From NCBI RefSeq assembly GCF_030505615.1, contig NZ_CP129992.1, forward strand, positions 682,001 through 746,000: a stretch of DNA of 64,000 nucleotides. Reading direction: 5' to 3'. The position numbers and the translations under genes were made by a program. The DNA comes from Salinibaculum rarum (lineage in GTDB: Archaea; Halobacteriota; Halobacteria; Halobacteriales; Haloarculaceae). Below are positions 34,544 through 42,106 of this stretch, one piece after another (the stretch's first letter is position 1; every line of letters starts with the position of its first letter). The notes under the pieces were generated by a model. The model was not told where the DNA came from. It searched no databases and saw nothing but the letters and a program-made list of their open reading frames with translations.

Positions 34544-34729
34544 TTAGATGCGGTCGAACAGGTACAACACGATGAGGACGATGAGGGCGAGGCCGAACAG
34601 TTTCGGAAGCGGCGCGAGGAGCCACGCGAGCGCCCCCAGGAGCTCGCCGAGCACTTCGAGGATGAGCCAGACCACGGCGAGCACGAGAACGACTTTGAGG
34701 AGGGTATCGACGTCGATGTCAGCGCGCAT
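34544..34729 (-). CDS. Small membrane protein, two-span
   Basis: 61 residues from ATG 34729 (MRADIDVDTLLKVVLVLAVV). Two hydrophobic helices (residues about 10-29 and 42-59) are separated by a short loop with LGALAWLLAPLPK, and the end is a basic-acidic YLFDRI. Haloarchaea contain many such single-copy small membrane proteins, and no function is known to me. The frame extends upstream to 34855, overlapping the divergent HTH gene, and is not protein-like. It is 37 bases upstream of the RNA-ligase-like gene on the same strand. Confidence 0.65.
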   Translation of the reverse strand: MRADIDVDTLLKVVLVLAVVWLILEVLGELLGALAWLLAPLPKLFGLALIVLIVLYLFDRI

Positions 34730-34820
34730 AGGGACGAGTCGGCTTCTCACCTCAAAGCCCTTCTGGCCCGGCCGCGGCAACAAACGGTTTGAGTGAGTAG
34801 CGCAAATCCGCACGACAGGA

Positions 34821-35912
34821 ATGTCGAAGAGTGTCGGTCGCGCTGTCGTAACCATGGTCGCCGTACTGTTGGTGACTGCGGGAACCGCCGGTGCCTTCGG
34901 CCAGCCGGGAACCGAACAGGTGAGCGTCGATACCGACTCGACGCGGCTGAACGTGGCCCTGCAGGAAGACGGCGACGCCCAGTGGGAAGTGGTCTACCGC
35001 ATCCGTCTCGACGACGAGAACGACACCCAGGCGTTCGACGAACTCCGGCAGGACATCCAGAACGACTCGACGCCGTACACCGACCGCTTTGGCCAGCGGA
35101 TGGAGCGGATTGCAGCCACCGCCGAGAACACGACCGGCCGGGAGATGGCGATTCAGAACATGTCCGTCGAGACGCGGACCCAGCCCAACTACGGCCTGCT
35201 CGTCTACGAGTTTTCGTGGGCTAACTTCGCCGCCGTCGACGACAACACCATCCGCGCGGGCGATGCAATCGACCAGTTCTACCTCGACGCCCAGACCACA
35301 CTGGAGATACAGTGGCCCAGCGGCTACGTCAGCGACTCCGTGACGCCCGCCGCGACGACGGCCGGCGAGAACAGCGTCGTCTGGCAGGGCGAACGTGATT
35401 TCGACGCCGGCCAGCCGCGCGTGGTCGTCGTCCCGCAGGGTGAGACGCCGATTCCGCCGGACGACGGCTCAAACGGACCGGCATCGGACGGCGAGAGCGG
35501 CGGTGACCTCCCGCTCGTCGCATTGCTCGCCATCGCCGCACTCGTCCTCGGCGGCGCCGTCTGGCTGTACAGCCGCCGCGACGACGATATGGCGACAGCC
35601 GACGGGACAGACTCCTCCGATGCAGGCGACGCGGGTTCGGCGGCCGCTGCCGGTGACACTGCAACTGACGACAGTCCACCGATGGACCTGCTGAGCAACG
35701 AAGAGCAGGTGCTTCGCCTGCTCGAAGAGAACGGCGGGCGGATAAAACAGAAGCAGGTCGCGGCGGAACTGGACTGGACAGCGGCCAAGACCAGCCAGGT
35801 CGTCAGCGGCCTCCGCGACGACGACGAGCTCGAATCGTTCCGCCTGGGACGCGAGAACGTCCTGACGCTCCCGGACGTGGACCTCGAATCAGACAGCGGC
35901 GACGAAGCGTAG
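34821..35912 (+). CDS. Membrane-anchored winged-helix regulator with exported sensor domain
   Basis: 363 residues. A signal peptide (VVTMVAVLLVTAGTAGAFG) leads into an external domain of about 200 residues containing ATAENTTGREMAIQNM. One membrane helix follows (LPLVALLAIAALVLGGAVWLY, split by SRRDDD). After an acidic linker a C-terminal HTH begins DLLSNEEQVLRLLEENGGRI and continues KQKQVAAELDWTAAKTSQV. The topology places the sensor outside and the DNA-binding domain in the cytoplasm. Its ligand is not known. The exported half is paralogous to the protein at 36877-37638. Both belong to a haloarchaeal family I recall as DUF7345 (HTH part DUF7343), not verified here. Confidence 0.8.
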   Translation: MSKSVGRAVVTMVAVLLVTAGTAGAFGQPGTEQVSVDTDSTRLNVALQEDGDAQWEVVYRIRLDDENDTQAFDELRQDIQNDSTPYTDRFGQRMERIAATAENTTGREMAIQNMSVETRTQPNYGLLVYEFSWANFAAVDDNTIRAGDAIDQFYLDAQTTLEIQWPSGYVSDSVTPAATTAGENSVVWQGERDFDAGQPRVVVVPQGETPIPPDDGSNGPASDGESGGDLPLVALLAIAALVLGGAVWLYSRRDDDMATADGTDSSDAGDAGSAAAAGDTATDDSPPMDLLSNEEQVLRLLEENGGRIKQKQVAAELDWTAAKTSQVVSGLRDDDELESFRLGRENVLTLPDVDLESDSGDEA

Positions 35913-35937
35913 TACATAAAAGCACCGACCGTTCGGG

Positions 35938-35950
35938 AGGTTGTTTTTCG
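35938..35950 (+). terminator. T-rich terminator after the membrane HTH gene
   Basis: TTTTT at 35944-35948 lies about 32 bases after the stop codon at 35912 and before the promoter of the next gene. Confidence 0.4.
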
Positions 35951-36036
35951 TTCGGTCTGGAGAACCGGCAGACACGAGCGGTTTTTAATCCGGCTTAATC
36001 GTCGTTAACTGGGCGAGAATCGGCATTAGCGCCGTC

Positions 36037-36048
36037 TATTTATATACA
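36037..36048 (+). promoter_or_regulatory. Strong TATA box of the exported coiled protein
   Basis: CTATTTATATACAA, one of the most AT-rich blocks in the window, ends about 26 bases before the ATG at 36074, so the transcript is probably leaderless or nearly so. Confidence 0.65.
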
Positions 36049-36073
36049 ATCTGGCGCCCAAGAAGAGAGTGTA

Positions 36074-36835
36074 ATGAGACAACGAAGTACCCTCGTCCTG
36101 GCTGCACTCCTCGTCGCAGCCGTTGCGGCGGTCCCCATCGCAGGGATGGCAGCGACGAGCGACGTGCCAGCACAGACAAACGAGACGAGCGAAAACACGA
36201 GCGAAGCCAACGCCACCGCTCCCGGCGAGCAACTCGCCGGCGTCGTCGGCGTCCAGGAAGCGGAGATAGACGGTGAAGTCGACGAGCGCGCCTACGGTAT
36301 CAAGGTCGCCAAGGCTGCCGGCAACGACAGCAAGGCCGATGTCGTCAAGAGCCAGCTCGACGACATCAAGCAGCGCCTGAACGAACTCGCCGAACGCAAG
36401 GCGACTCTCACCGAGGCCCGCGAAGACGGGAACATCAGCGACGGCCGCTACCGTGCGGAGATGAGTCGCCTCGCAGCAGAGACCCAGACGGCAAAGCGCC
36501 TGGCCAACCAGAGCGAGACCGTCTCGCAGGGCCTGCCGGCTGACCTGCTCGAGTCGAAGGGCATCAACGTGACCGCCATCCAGACGCTCCAGGACCGCGC
36601 GAACAACCTCACCGGTCCCGAAGTGGCCGAAATCGCCCGAGGAATCGCCGGCCCGAACGTCGGCGGCCCGCCGGCCGACCGCGGCCCCGGTGCACTGCCG
36701 GAGCGCCCCGCTGACGGTGACCGGATGGGCGACGGAAACATGACCGACGAGGAGGCGCCTGACGAAGAGACGACCGACGACAGCGAGCAGCCCACTGACG
36801 GGCGAGAAACGCAGTCGGCGCGGTCGGGTCGCTAA
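36074..36835 (+). CDS. Exported helical, acidic-tailed protein of unknown function
   Basis: 253 residues. A Sec-type signal peptide (STLVLAALLVAAVAAVPIAG) is followed by a Thr/Asn/Ser-rich stretch with N-glycosylation-like sites (NETSENTSEANAT). A helical coiled-coil-like core then runs QLDDIKQRLNELAERKATL to AAETQTAKRLANQSETV. A Pro/Gly-rich and acidic tail (EEAPDEETTDDSEQPTD) ends it; there is no membrane anchor at the C-terminus. No enzyme motif is visible. It sits between two related sensor-like genes, 161 bases after one and 41 before the other. Confidence 0.65.
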   Translation: MRQRSTLVLAALLVAAVAAVPIAGMAATSDVPAQTNETSENTSEANATAPGEQLAGVVGVQEAEIDGEVDERAYGIKVAKAAGNDSKADVVKSQLDDIKQRLNELAERKATLTEAREDGNISDGRYRAEMSRLAAETQTAKRLANQSETVSQGLPADLLESKGINVTAIQTLQDRANNLTGPEVAEIARGIAGPNVGGPPADRGPGALPERPADGDRMGDGNMTDEEAPDEETTDDSEQPTDGRETQSARSGR

Positions 36836-36850
36836 CGGCCACAACGCTTA

Positions 36851-36867
36851 CTCAGTACACTTCTGAG
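36851..36867 (+). promoter_or_regulatory. Short inverted repeat before the PGF-CTERM gene
   Basis: CTCAG-N7-CTGAG forms a 5-bp inverted repeat in the 41-base gap before the ATG at 36877. It may be an operator or a chance match. Confidence 0.25.
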
Positions 36868-36876
36868 CACACAGAT

Positions 36877-37638
36877 ATGAGAGACCGATTCAGACAGAGC
36901 GGGATAGCGCTTGGATTCGTCGCACTCTTACTCGTCTCCGCGACGGGCGGGGCAGCCGCGACAGCACCAACAGGTACACAACAGACACACGACGGCGCCG
37001 CGGAGCCGCCCGCGTTCGTCGTCGACCTACAGAGCGACGGCGCCGCAACGGTGACGGTGAGCTACACCTACGACCTCTCGGATGCCGACCGGAAGGCGGC
37101 GTTCGAGGAGCTCCAAAACTCGACGGACGCCCGGAGTGACTTCCGCGACCGCTTCGAATCCCGGTTGCGAAGCGTCGCGGCCACCACAGAGAACGCGACC
37201 GGACGGGAGATGTCGGTCGCCGACGCGACGCTCGAGTTCCGGACCGACGGCGACACCGGCATCGTGACCGCGGCGGTCGAGTGGGACGGGCTGACAGCCG
37301 TCGACGGCGACCAGTTGACCCTGACGGAACCGTTCGCGAGTGGCTTTACGACCGAGCGGGCGTTCCACGTCATCGTTCCCGACGAGTACACCGTCTCGTC
37401 GGTGACGCCCTCGCCGGACCAGCAGACAGCGGGACATCTCACCTGGACTGACGGAACAGACCTGAATGGGTTCGAACTCGTGACGACCGCCCCGGCGGAA
37501 ACCGCCACTGGAGACGAAACGGAACCCGGCAGTGACGCGACGACCGACGACTCGGCAGGGGATTCCGGTCCCGGCTTCGGCGTCGTTGCAGTCGTCGCGG
37601 CGATTGCGGGACTCCTCGCGGTGGGCCGACGGCACTGA
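36877..37638 (+). CDS. Exported protein with PGF-CTERM sorting tail
   Basis: 253 residues. A signal peptide (ALGFVALLLVSATGGAAA) leads into an external domain with VAATTENATGREMSVADATL, clearly related to the external half of the membrane HTH protein at 34821. After a Thr/Glu/Asp-rich stalk the C-terminus is GPGFGVVAVVAAIAGLLAVG followed by RRH, an archaeosortase PGF-CTERM signal. Such proteins are cut near PGF and attached to membrane lipid. It has the same exported domain as its paralogue but no HTH, so it could be a co-receptor or decoy; that is inference. Confidence 0.75.
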   Translation: MRDRFRQSGIALGFVALLLVSATGGAAATAPTGTQQTHDGAAEPPAFVVDLQSDGAATVTVSYTYDLSDADRKAAFEELQNSTDARSDFRDRFESRLRSVAATTENATGREMSVADATLEFRTDGDTGIVTAAVEWDGLTAVDGDQLTLTEPFASGFTTERAFHVIVPDEYTVSSVTPSPDQQTAGHLTWTDGTDLNGFELVTTAPAETATGDETEPGSDATTDDSAGDSGPGFGVVAVVAAIAGLLAVGRRH

Positions 37639-37786
37639 GCAACACCCCTGAGTTTGCGAAGGTCGGCGAGAGAACGACTGAACGGAGTGACGGAGTGAAC
37701 TCGCCGGAACTGACCCACGCCACCAGCCCACACACCGGAGAGGTCTCGGAAGATATTTGTACGGTACTCCGGGTAGATGTTCGTAC

Positions 37787-37855
37787 ATGACCGGGACTCA
37801 CACCACCGATTCTCGCAACTCCAGCCGTGGGTCCCGACGACGACCGGGCCGTTAG
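37787..37855 (+). CDS. Putative arginine leader peptide of argG
   Basis: 22 codons, ATG to TAG. The product would read MTGTHTTDSRNSSRG followed by SRRRPGR. Six of 22 codons are Arg (CGC, CGT, three consecutive CGA at 37835-37843, CGT). CGA is a rare Arg codon in this genome style. The stop TAG at 37853-37855 lies within the hairpin loop and 3' arm. The placement directly upstream of argG, with no other plausible gene, fits a leader peptide for ribosome-mediated control. Leaderless translation is possible because ATATTT lies about 30 bases upstream. No direct evidence of translation is available. Confidence 0.4.
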   Translation: MTGTHTTDSRNSSRGSRRRPGR

Positions 37856-37882
37856 GCCCGACACTATCTCTCCCCCTGTTTT
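37845..37882 (+). terminator. Candidate attenuator hairpin with T-run before argG
   Basis: CGGGCC (37845-37850) and GGCCCG (37855-37860) form a perfect 6-bp GC stem with loop GTTA. TTTT follows at 37879-37882 after a C-rich spacer, so the T-run is not immediately adjacent. A competing helix is possible between CCCG at 37833-37836 and CGGG at 37845-37848, with the second and third CGA codons in its loop; the two structures cannot coexist. That is the mutually exclusive pairing expected of an attenuator. Confidence 0.4.
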
Positions 37883-37953
37883 GATTGAATTTCAGTCACC
37901 GTCCACCGCTGGGTTTCGGGACGGATATTAACCACCCGGCACACTCACAACAC

Positions 37954-39162
37954 ATGCCAGAACAAAACCGCGTCGCGCTCGCCTTCTCCGGTGGGCTCGA
38001 CACGACAGTTTGCGTTCCGCTGCTCGAAGAGGAGTACGGCTACGACGAGGTCATCGGCGTCACCGTCGACGTCGGGCAACCCGAAAAAGAGTTCGTCGAA
38101 GCCGAAGAGACCGCCGACGCGCTCGGCGTCGACAACCACGTCGTCGACGCCCGCGAGGAGTTCGCCGACCTCTGTCTGCGCTCGGTGAAGGCAAACGCCA
38201 CCTACCAGGGCTACCCACTGGGGACCGCGCTCGCACGCCCGGTCATCGCCAAGGCAATCCTGGAAGTCGCCATCGAAGAGGACTGTGATGCCGTCGCTCA
38301 CGGCTGTACCGGCAAGGGCAACGACCAGCTCCGGTTCGAGGCCGTCTGGCGCGACTCGGACCTCGAGGTCATCGCGCCCGTCCGCGAACTCGGCCTGACC
38401 CGCGAGTGGGAGATGGAGTACGCCGCCGAGCGCGACCTGCCCGTCGAGGGCGGGAGCGAAGGTCGCTACAGCATCGACACCAACCTCTGGAGTCGCTCCA
38501 TCGAGGGCTCCGAACTCGAAGACCCCGCGACGATTCCCGAGGACGACATCTACGACTGGACACAGAATCCAAGCGGCAAGGACGCCGAACTCGTCGACAT
38601 CGAGTTCGAGGACGGCGTTCCGGTCGCCCTCGACGGCGAGGCTATCGACCCCGTCTCGCTGGTCGAACAACTCAACGAGCAGGCCGGTGCCCACGGCGTC
38701 GGCCGCACGGACATGATGGAAGACCGCATGCTCGGGCTGAAAGTCCGCGAGAACTACGAGCACCCCGCCGCCACTGTTCTGCTGACCGCTCACGAGGCAC
38801 TCGAACAGCTCGTGCTCACCCAGGAAGAGCGCCAGTTCAAACAGCAAATCGACCAGCAGTGGGCCCAGAAGGGGTATCAGGGACTCGTCGACGCACCATT
38901 CGTCGACGCACTGGAGGGCTTCATCGACAACACCAACGAGCGCGTGAACGGCTCCGTCACGGTGAAACTGGAGGGTGGCCACTGCCGCCCCGTCGCCCGC
39001 GAGAGCGAGTACGCCGTCTACTCCGAATCGGCCGCGTCCTTCGACGAGGAGGACGTCCAGGGCGGCATCACCCAGCAGGACGCCACCGGCGTCGCCAAGT
39101 ACCACGGCTTCCAGTCGCGCCTGGCCAAGCGGGCCATGGAGAACGCGCGCCAGGAGGACTAA
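37954..39162 (+). CDS. argG: Argininosuccinate synthase
   Basis: 402 residues from ATG 37954. AFSGGLDTTV near the N-terminus is the ATP pyrophosphatase P-loop. GCTGKGNDQLRFE is the citrulline/aspartate block and EGRYSIDTNLWSRSIEG another ArgG signature. The enzyme condenses citrulline and aspartate using ATP, the penultimate arginine step. ATATTAACC about 22-28 bases upstream supports a leaderless start; the frame stays open to 37885 but lacks similarity there. It is followed after four bases by argH. Upstream is the candidate arginine-responsive leader. Confidence 0.96.
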   Translation: MPEQNRVALAFSGGLDTTVCVPLLEEEYGYDEVIGVTVDVGQPEKEFVEAEETADALGVDNHVVDAREEFADLCLRSVKANATYQGYPLGTALARPVIAKAILEVAIEEDCDAVAHGCTGKGNDQLRFEAVWRDSDLEVIAPVRELGLTREWEMEYAAERDLPVEGGSEGRYSIDTNLWSRSIEGSELEDPATIPEDDIYDWTQNPSGKDAELVDIEFEDGVPVALDGEAIDPVSLVEQLNEQAGAHGVGRTDMMEDRMLGLKVRENYEHPAATVLLTAHEALEQLVLTQEERQFKQQIDQQWAQKGYQGLVDAPFVDALEGFIDNTNERVNGSVTVKLEGGHCRPVARESEYAVYSESAASFDEEDVQGGITQQDATGVAKYHGFQSRLAKRAMENARQED

Positions 39163-39166
39163 TCCG

Positions 39167-40627
39167 ATGAGTGAGGAGAGCACCGACGACGCCGTGGTTC
39201 GCCGCGACCGCTTCAGCGGCGGCCCCGCCCGCGAGTTTCTCTCCTCGCTTGCCGACGACGAGCGCATCTTCGAGGCTGACCTCGCTGTCGACCGCGCCCA
39301 CGTCGTGATGCTGGCCGAGCAGGACATCGTCGACGACGAGGACGCGAGCGCGATACTCCGTGCGCTCGACGACATCGAAGAAGCGGGTCACGGCGGCCTG
39401 CCCGACGGCGAGGACGTCCACGAGGCAATCGAGACGGCAGTTATCGAGCGCGTCGGCCCGGAGGGCGGCCGGATGCACACCGCCCGCTCGCGCAACGACG
39501 AAGTGGCCGCGTGTATCCGCTACCGCCTCCGTGCCGACGTGCTGGCGCTGCTGGAGACAGTGGTCGAGGCTCGCGAGCAGTTGCTCGCGGTGGCTGCCGA
39601 GCACACCGAGACAGTGATGCCCGGCTACACCCACCTCCAGCCGGCTCAGCCGACGACGGTCGCACACTGGATTTGCTCCTACGAGCAGGCGCTCGCCCGC
39701 GACACGGCCCGGCTGCTCGATGCCTACGGGCGCATCAACCAGTCGCCACTCGGCGGCGCCGCCTTCGCAGGGACGCCGTTCGACGTCGACCGCGAGCGCA
39801 CCGCCGAACTGCTTGGCTTCGAGAGTCTCGTCGAGAACTCGATGGACGCCGCGGCCGCGCGGGATTTCCTCGTCGAGACCACCGCGGCGACGGCGACGCT
39901 TGCGACGACACTGTCGGGACTTGCGGAGGATATGGTCGTCTTCGCCAACCGCGGCTTCGTCGAACTCGACGACGACTACGCTTCCACGTCCTCGATTATG
40001 CCCCAGAAGAAGAACCCGGACACGCTGGAACTGGTCCGGGGCCGGACCGGCGACGCGACCGCGGGACTGGAGGGACTGCTGACGACGCTGAAGGGACTGC
40101 CGCGGGCGTACAACCGCGACCTGCAACGTGCCGGTCGACACGCCTGGGACGCCATCGACTCCGTGAGCGAGAGCGTCGAAGTCGCCGTCGGTGCGGTATC
40201 GACCGCGGACTGGCCGGCCGACGAACTCGCGATGGCCGCCGGTGAAGGATTTGCGACGGCGACGGGCGTCGCCGACCTGCTCGCCCAGTCGGGTGTCCCC
40301 TTCCGGACCGCCCACGAACTGGTCGCGAGCGCGGCGGAGCAAAGCGACGACCCCGGATTCGCGGAACTTGACGCCGCGAGCGAAGCGGTCCTCGGGGAGT
40401 CGCTGACTGCCCACGTCCCGAAGGCGGAAATCGAGAACGCACTCGACCCGAGCGAGAGCGTCGCGATGCGCGACTCGCGGGGCGGGCCGGCACCCGACGC
40501 CGTTGGCCAGCATCTCGACCGTGCCAGGGAGACGCTGGCCACGGACCGCGACGCCGTCGACGAGCGCCACTCGGCCGTCGACGACGCAGCAGCGACACTC
40601 CAGTCGGAGGTGGACACCTATGTCTGA
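39167..40627 (+). CDS. argH: Argininosuccinate lyase
   Basis: 486 residues from ATG 39167. The fumarase/aspartase superfamily motifs are present: GGRMHTARSRNDEVA, GYTHLQPAQPTTVAHW and the signature SSIMPQKKNPDTLE. The enzyme splits argininosuccinate to arginine and fumarate. GGAGG at 39153-39157, inside the end of argG, is its ribosome site, nine bases before the ATG, and decides the start over a much longer open frame. It ends the argGH pair; the remaining arginine genes begin 237 bases further on at lysW. Confidence 0.96.
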   Translation: MSEESTDDAVVRRDRFSGGPAREFLSSLADDERIFEADLAVDRAHVVMLAEQDIVDDEDASAILRALDDIEEAGHGGLPDGEDVHEAIETAVIERVGPEGGRMHTARSRNDEVAACIRYRLRADVLALLETVVEAREQLLAVAAEHTETVMPGYTHLQPAQPTTVAHWICSYEQALARDTARLLDAYGRINQSPLGGAAFAGTPFDVDRERTAELLGFESLVENSMDAAAARDFLVETTAATATLATTLSGLAEDMVVFANRGFVELDDDYASTSSIMPQKKNPDTLELVRGRTGDATAGLEGLLTTLKGLPRAYNRDLQRAGRHAWDAIDSVSESVEVAVGAVSTADWPADELAMAAGEGFATATGVADLLAQSGVPFRTAHELVASAAEQSDDPGFAELDAASEAVLGESLTAHVPKAEIENALDPSESVAMRDSRGGPAPDAVGQHLDRARETLATDRDAVDERHSAVDDAAATLQSEVDTYV

Positions 40628-40741
40628 CGGGCTGACACATGGCGAGCAGGCACCACTGAGTGCGAGCACTGACAGTCGCCGCCTGCGACCCAGCCGAGTC
40701 CGACGACGATCCCCGTCCGGGGAAAACATACCAGAACTCTG

Positions 40742-40840
40742 AATATAAGATTCGGTACATCTCGAAAATACCCACTACACACGCTTAGAGTTGTGTGTGC
40801 GTCACCAAGTTCTTCTGACAGGTTCGAAGGCTTTAAGTCG
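40742..40840 (+). promoter_or_regulatory. Tandem promoter region of lysW
   Basis: CTTTAAGT at 40831-40838 is about 27-34 bases before the lysW ATG at 40865 and predicts a leaderless transcript. A second TATA-like AATATAAGA lies at about 40742. Between them ACACAC and GTGTGT can pair across a 10-base loop (around 40778-40799). Confidence 0.5.
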
Positions 40841-40864
40841 ATAGACGGTTCACTCACAGGTACA

Positions 40865-41029
40865 ATGGCAGACTGTCCCGAGTGCGGGGGCGACGTGACC
40901 CTGCACGACGACCTCGAAGTCGGAGAGATTGTCGACTGTTCGACCTGCGGTGCCGAGCTCGAAGTCATCGACGACGACCCCGTCGAACTCGATACGGCAC
41001 CCGAACTCGAAGAAGACTGGGGTGAGTGA
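40865..41029 (+). CDS. lysW: LysW/ArgW amino-group carrier protein
   Basis: 54 residues. CPECGG and CSTCGA give a zinc ribbon, and the protein ends EDWGE, the invariant LysW tail whose terminal Glu gamma-carboxyl is charged with the substrate amino acid. The strong acidity lets it be recognised by each pathway enzyme. In this locus it carries glutamate through to ornithine for arginine synthesis. The ATG at 40865 fits the TATA box spacing. An in-frame extension to 40793 exists. argX follows 183 bases later in the same direction. Confidence 0.93.
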   Translation: MADCPECGGDVTLHDDLEVGEIVDCSTCGAELEVIDDDPVELDTAPELEEDWGE

Positions 41030-41176
41030 GGTGTACGCGACCCGCGAGCGTCGTGGGCAGCCACTGGCCACGGCGGTGCCGAGCGTTCCGAGGCAGCGCG
41101 GGTCTCGTCACGGTCGAGCGGTGCACACGAGTAGCGGCCAGCGTGTTCGTCGCTGGAACGTACACCGCGAGACACC

Positions 41177-41194
41177 GGCCGGGTACGACCGGCC
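41177..41194 (+). other. Hairpin between lysW and argX
   Basis: GGCCGG (41177-41182) and CCGGCC (41189-41194) form a perfect 6-bp stem with a 6-base loop, 18 bases before the argX ATG. No T-run follows. It may shield or expose the argX ribosome site, or mark an RNA processing point that sets lysW in excess over the enzymes. Confidence 0.35.
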
Positions 41195-41212
41195 AACTCC
41201 CTGGAGACACAC

Positions 41213-42106
41213 ATGAAAGTCGGAATCCTCTACTCGCGCATCCGCAAAGACGAGAAGCTCTTGCTCTCGGAGTTGCGCGAGCGCGACCACGACGTTGCAA
41301 AGATAGACGTTCGCAAACAGCGGTTTGGCCTCTCTGAGCCGCCCGAAGCCTTCGACGGTGTCGACGTTCTGGTCGACCGCTGTCTGGCGACCTCCCGGAG
41401 TCTCTACACGACGGAGTTTGCCGACACGTACGACGTTCCGGTCGTCAACGGCGCCGAAGTCGCCGAAGTCTGTGCGGACAAAGTGAAAAACAGCCTCGCG
41501 CTCGAAGCGGCCGGTGTCCCGACGCCGACGACCGAAGTCGCGTTCACCAAAGACGCCGCCATGGAGATTATCGAGGACTTTGGCTACCCCTGCGTCATCA
41601 AGCCGGTCATCGGTTCGTGGGGCCGCCTGATGGCGAAACTCGAGAGCGACTCGGCGGCCGAGGCCGTCCTCGAACACAAGGAAGTGCTGGGCCACTACGA
41701 GCACAAGGTGTTCTACATCCAGGAGTTCGTCGAGAAGCCCGGCCGCGACATTCGCGTGCTGGCCACGGACGGCGAACCGGTCGCCGCGATGGTCCGTTCC
41801 TCGGACCACTGGCTGACCAACGCCGCGAAAGGTGCCGACACCGCCGAGTTCGAACTCGACGACGAAGCGCGCCGACTGGTCAAAGAGGCCAGCGACGCCG
41901 TCGGCGGTGGCCTGCTCGGCGTCGACTTGATGGAGACCGGTGTGGACGAAGACGGCAATCCGACGGGCTACACCGTCCACGAAGTCAACCACAACGTCGA
42001 GTTCAAAGCGCTCGATGGCGTGACTGACGTTGACGTACCTGCACGCGTGGTCGACTGGCTCGAAACGAAAGTCGAATCCGAGACGGATACAGAGGTATCG
42101 ACATGA
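41213..42106 (+). CDS. argX: Glutamate--LysW ligase (ArgX)
   Basis: 297 residues with an ATP-grasp fold: MKVGILYSRIRKDEKLLL, then VIKPVIGSWGRLMAKLE (ATP loop), then EFVEKPGRDIRVLATDGE and HEVNHNVEFK with metal-binding Glu and Asn. This is the LysX/ArgX/RimK branch that joins an amino acid to the terminal Glu of LysW. Neighbouring argB, argC, argD, argE and argF and the absence of alpha-aminoadipate genes indicate that glutamate is the substrate. It overlaps argC by four bases (ATGA). The weak GGAGA upstream gives the ATG at 41213. Confidence 0.92.
   Translation: MKVGILYSRIRKDEKLLLSELRERDHDVAKIDVRKQRFGLSEPPEAFDGVDVLVDRCLATSRSLYTTEFADTYDVPVVNGAEVAEVCADKVKNSLALEAAGVPTPTTEVAFTKDAAMEIIEDFGYPCVIKPVIGSWGRLMAKLESDSAAEAVLEHKEVLGHYEHKVFYIQEFVEKPGRDIRVLATDGEPVAAMVRSSDHWLTNAAKGADTAEFELDDEARRLVKEASDAVGGGLLGVDLMETGVDEDGNPTGYTVHEVNHNVEFKALDGVTDVDVPARVVDWLETKVESETDTEVST

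Larger units (their letters stand above)
37639..37953 (+). other. 315-base gap upstream of argG: candidate leader region
   Basis: The gap holds, in order, spacer DNA with a common haloarchaeal GAACGGAGTGA motif, then ATATTT at 37753-37758 as a possible distal TATA box. Next is an inverted repeat TGTACG (37758-37763) with CGTACA (37782-37787). A 22-codon Arg-rich ORF occupies 37787-37855, a perfect GC hairpin 37845-37860 and a TTTT run 37879-37882. A proximal TATA-like ATATTAA at 37926-37932 lies about 22-28 bases before the argG ATG. Thus two candidate leaderless promoters flank the hairpin. Confidence 0.5.
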
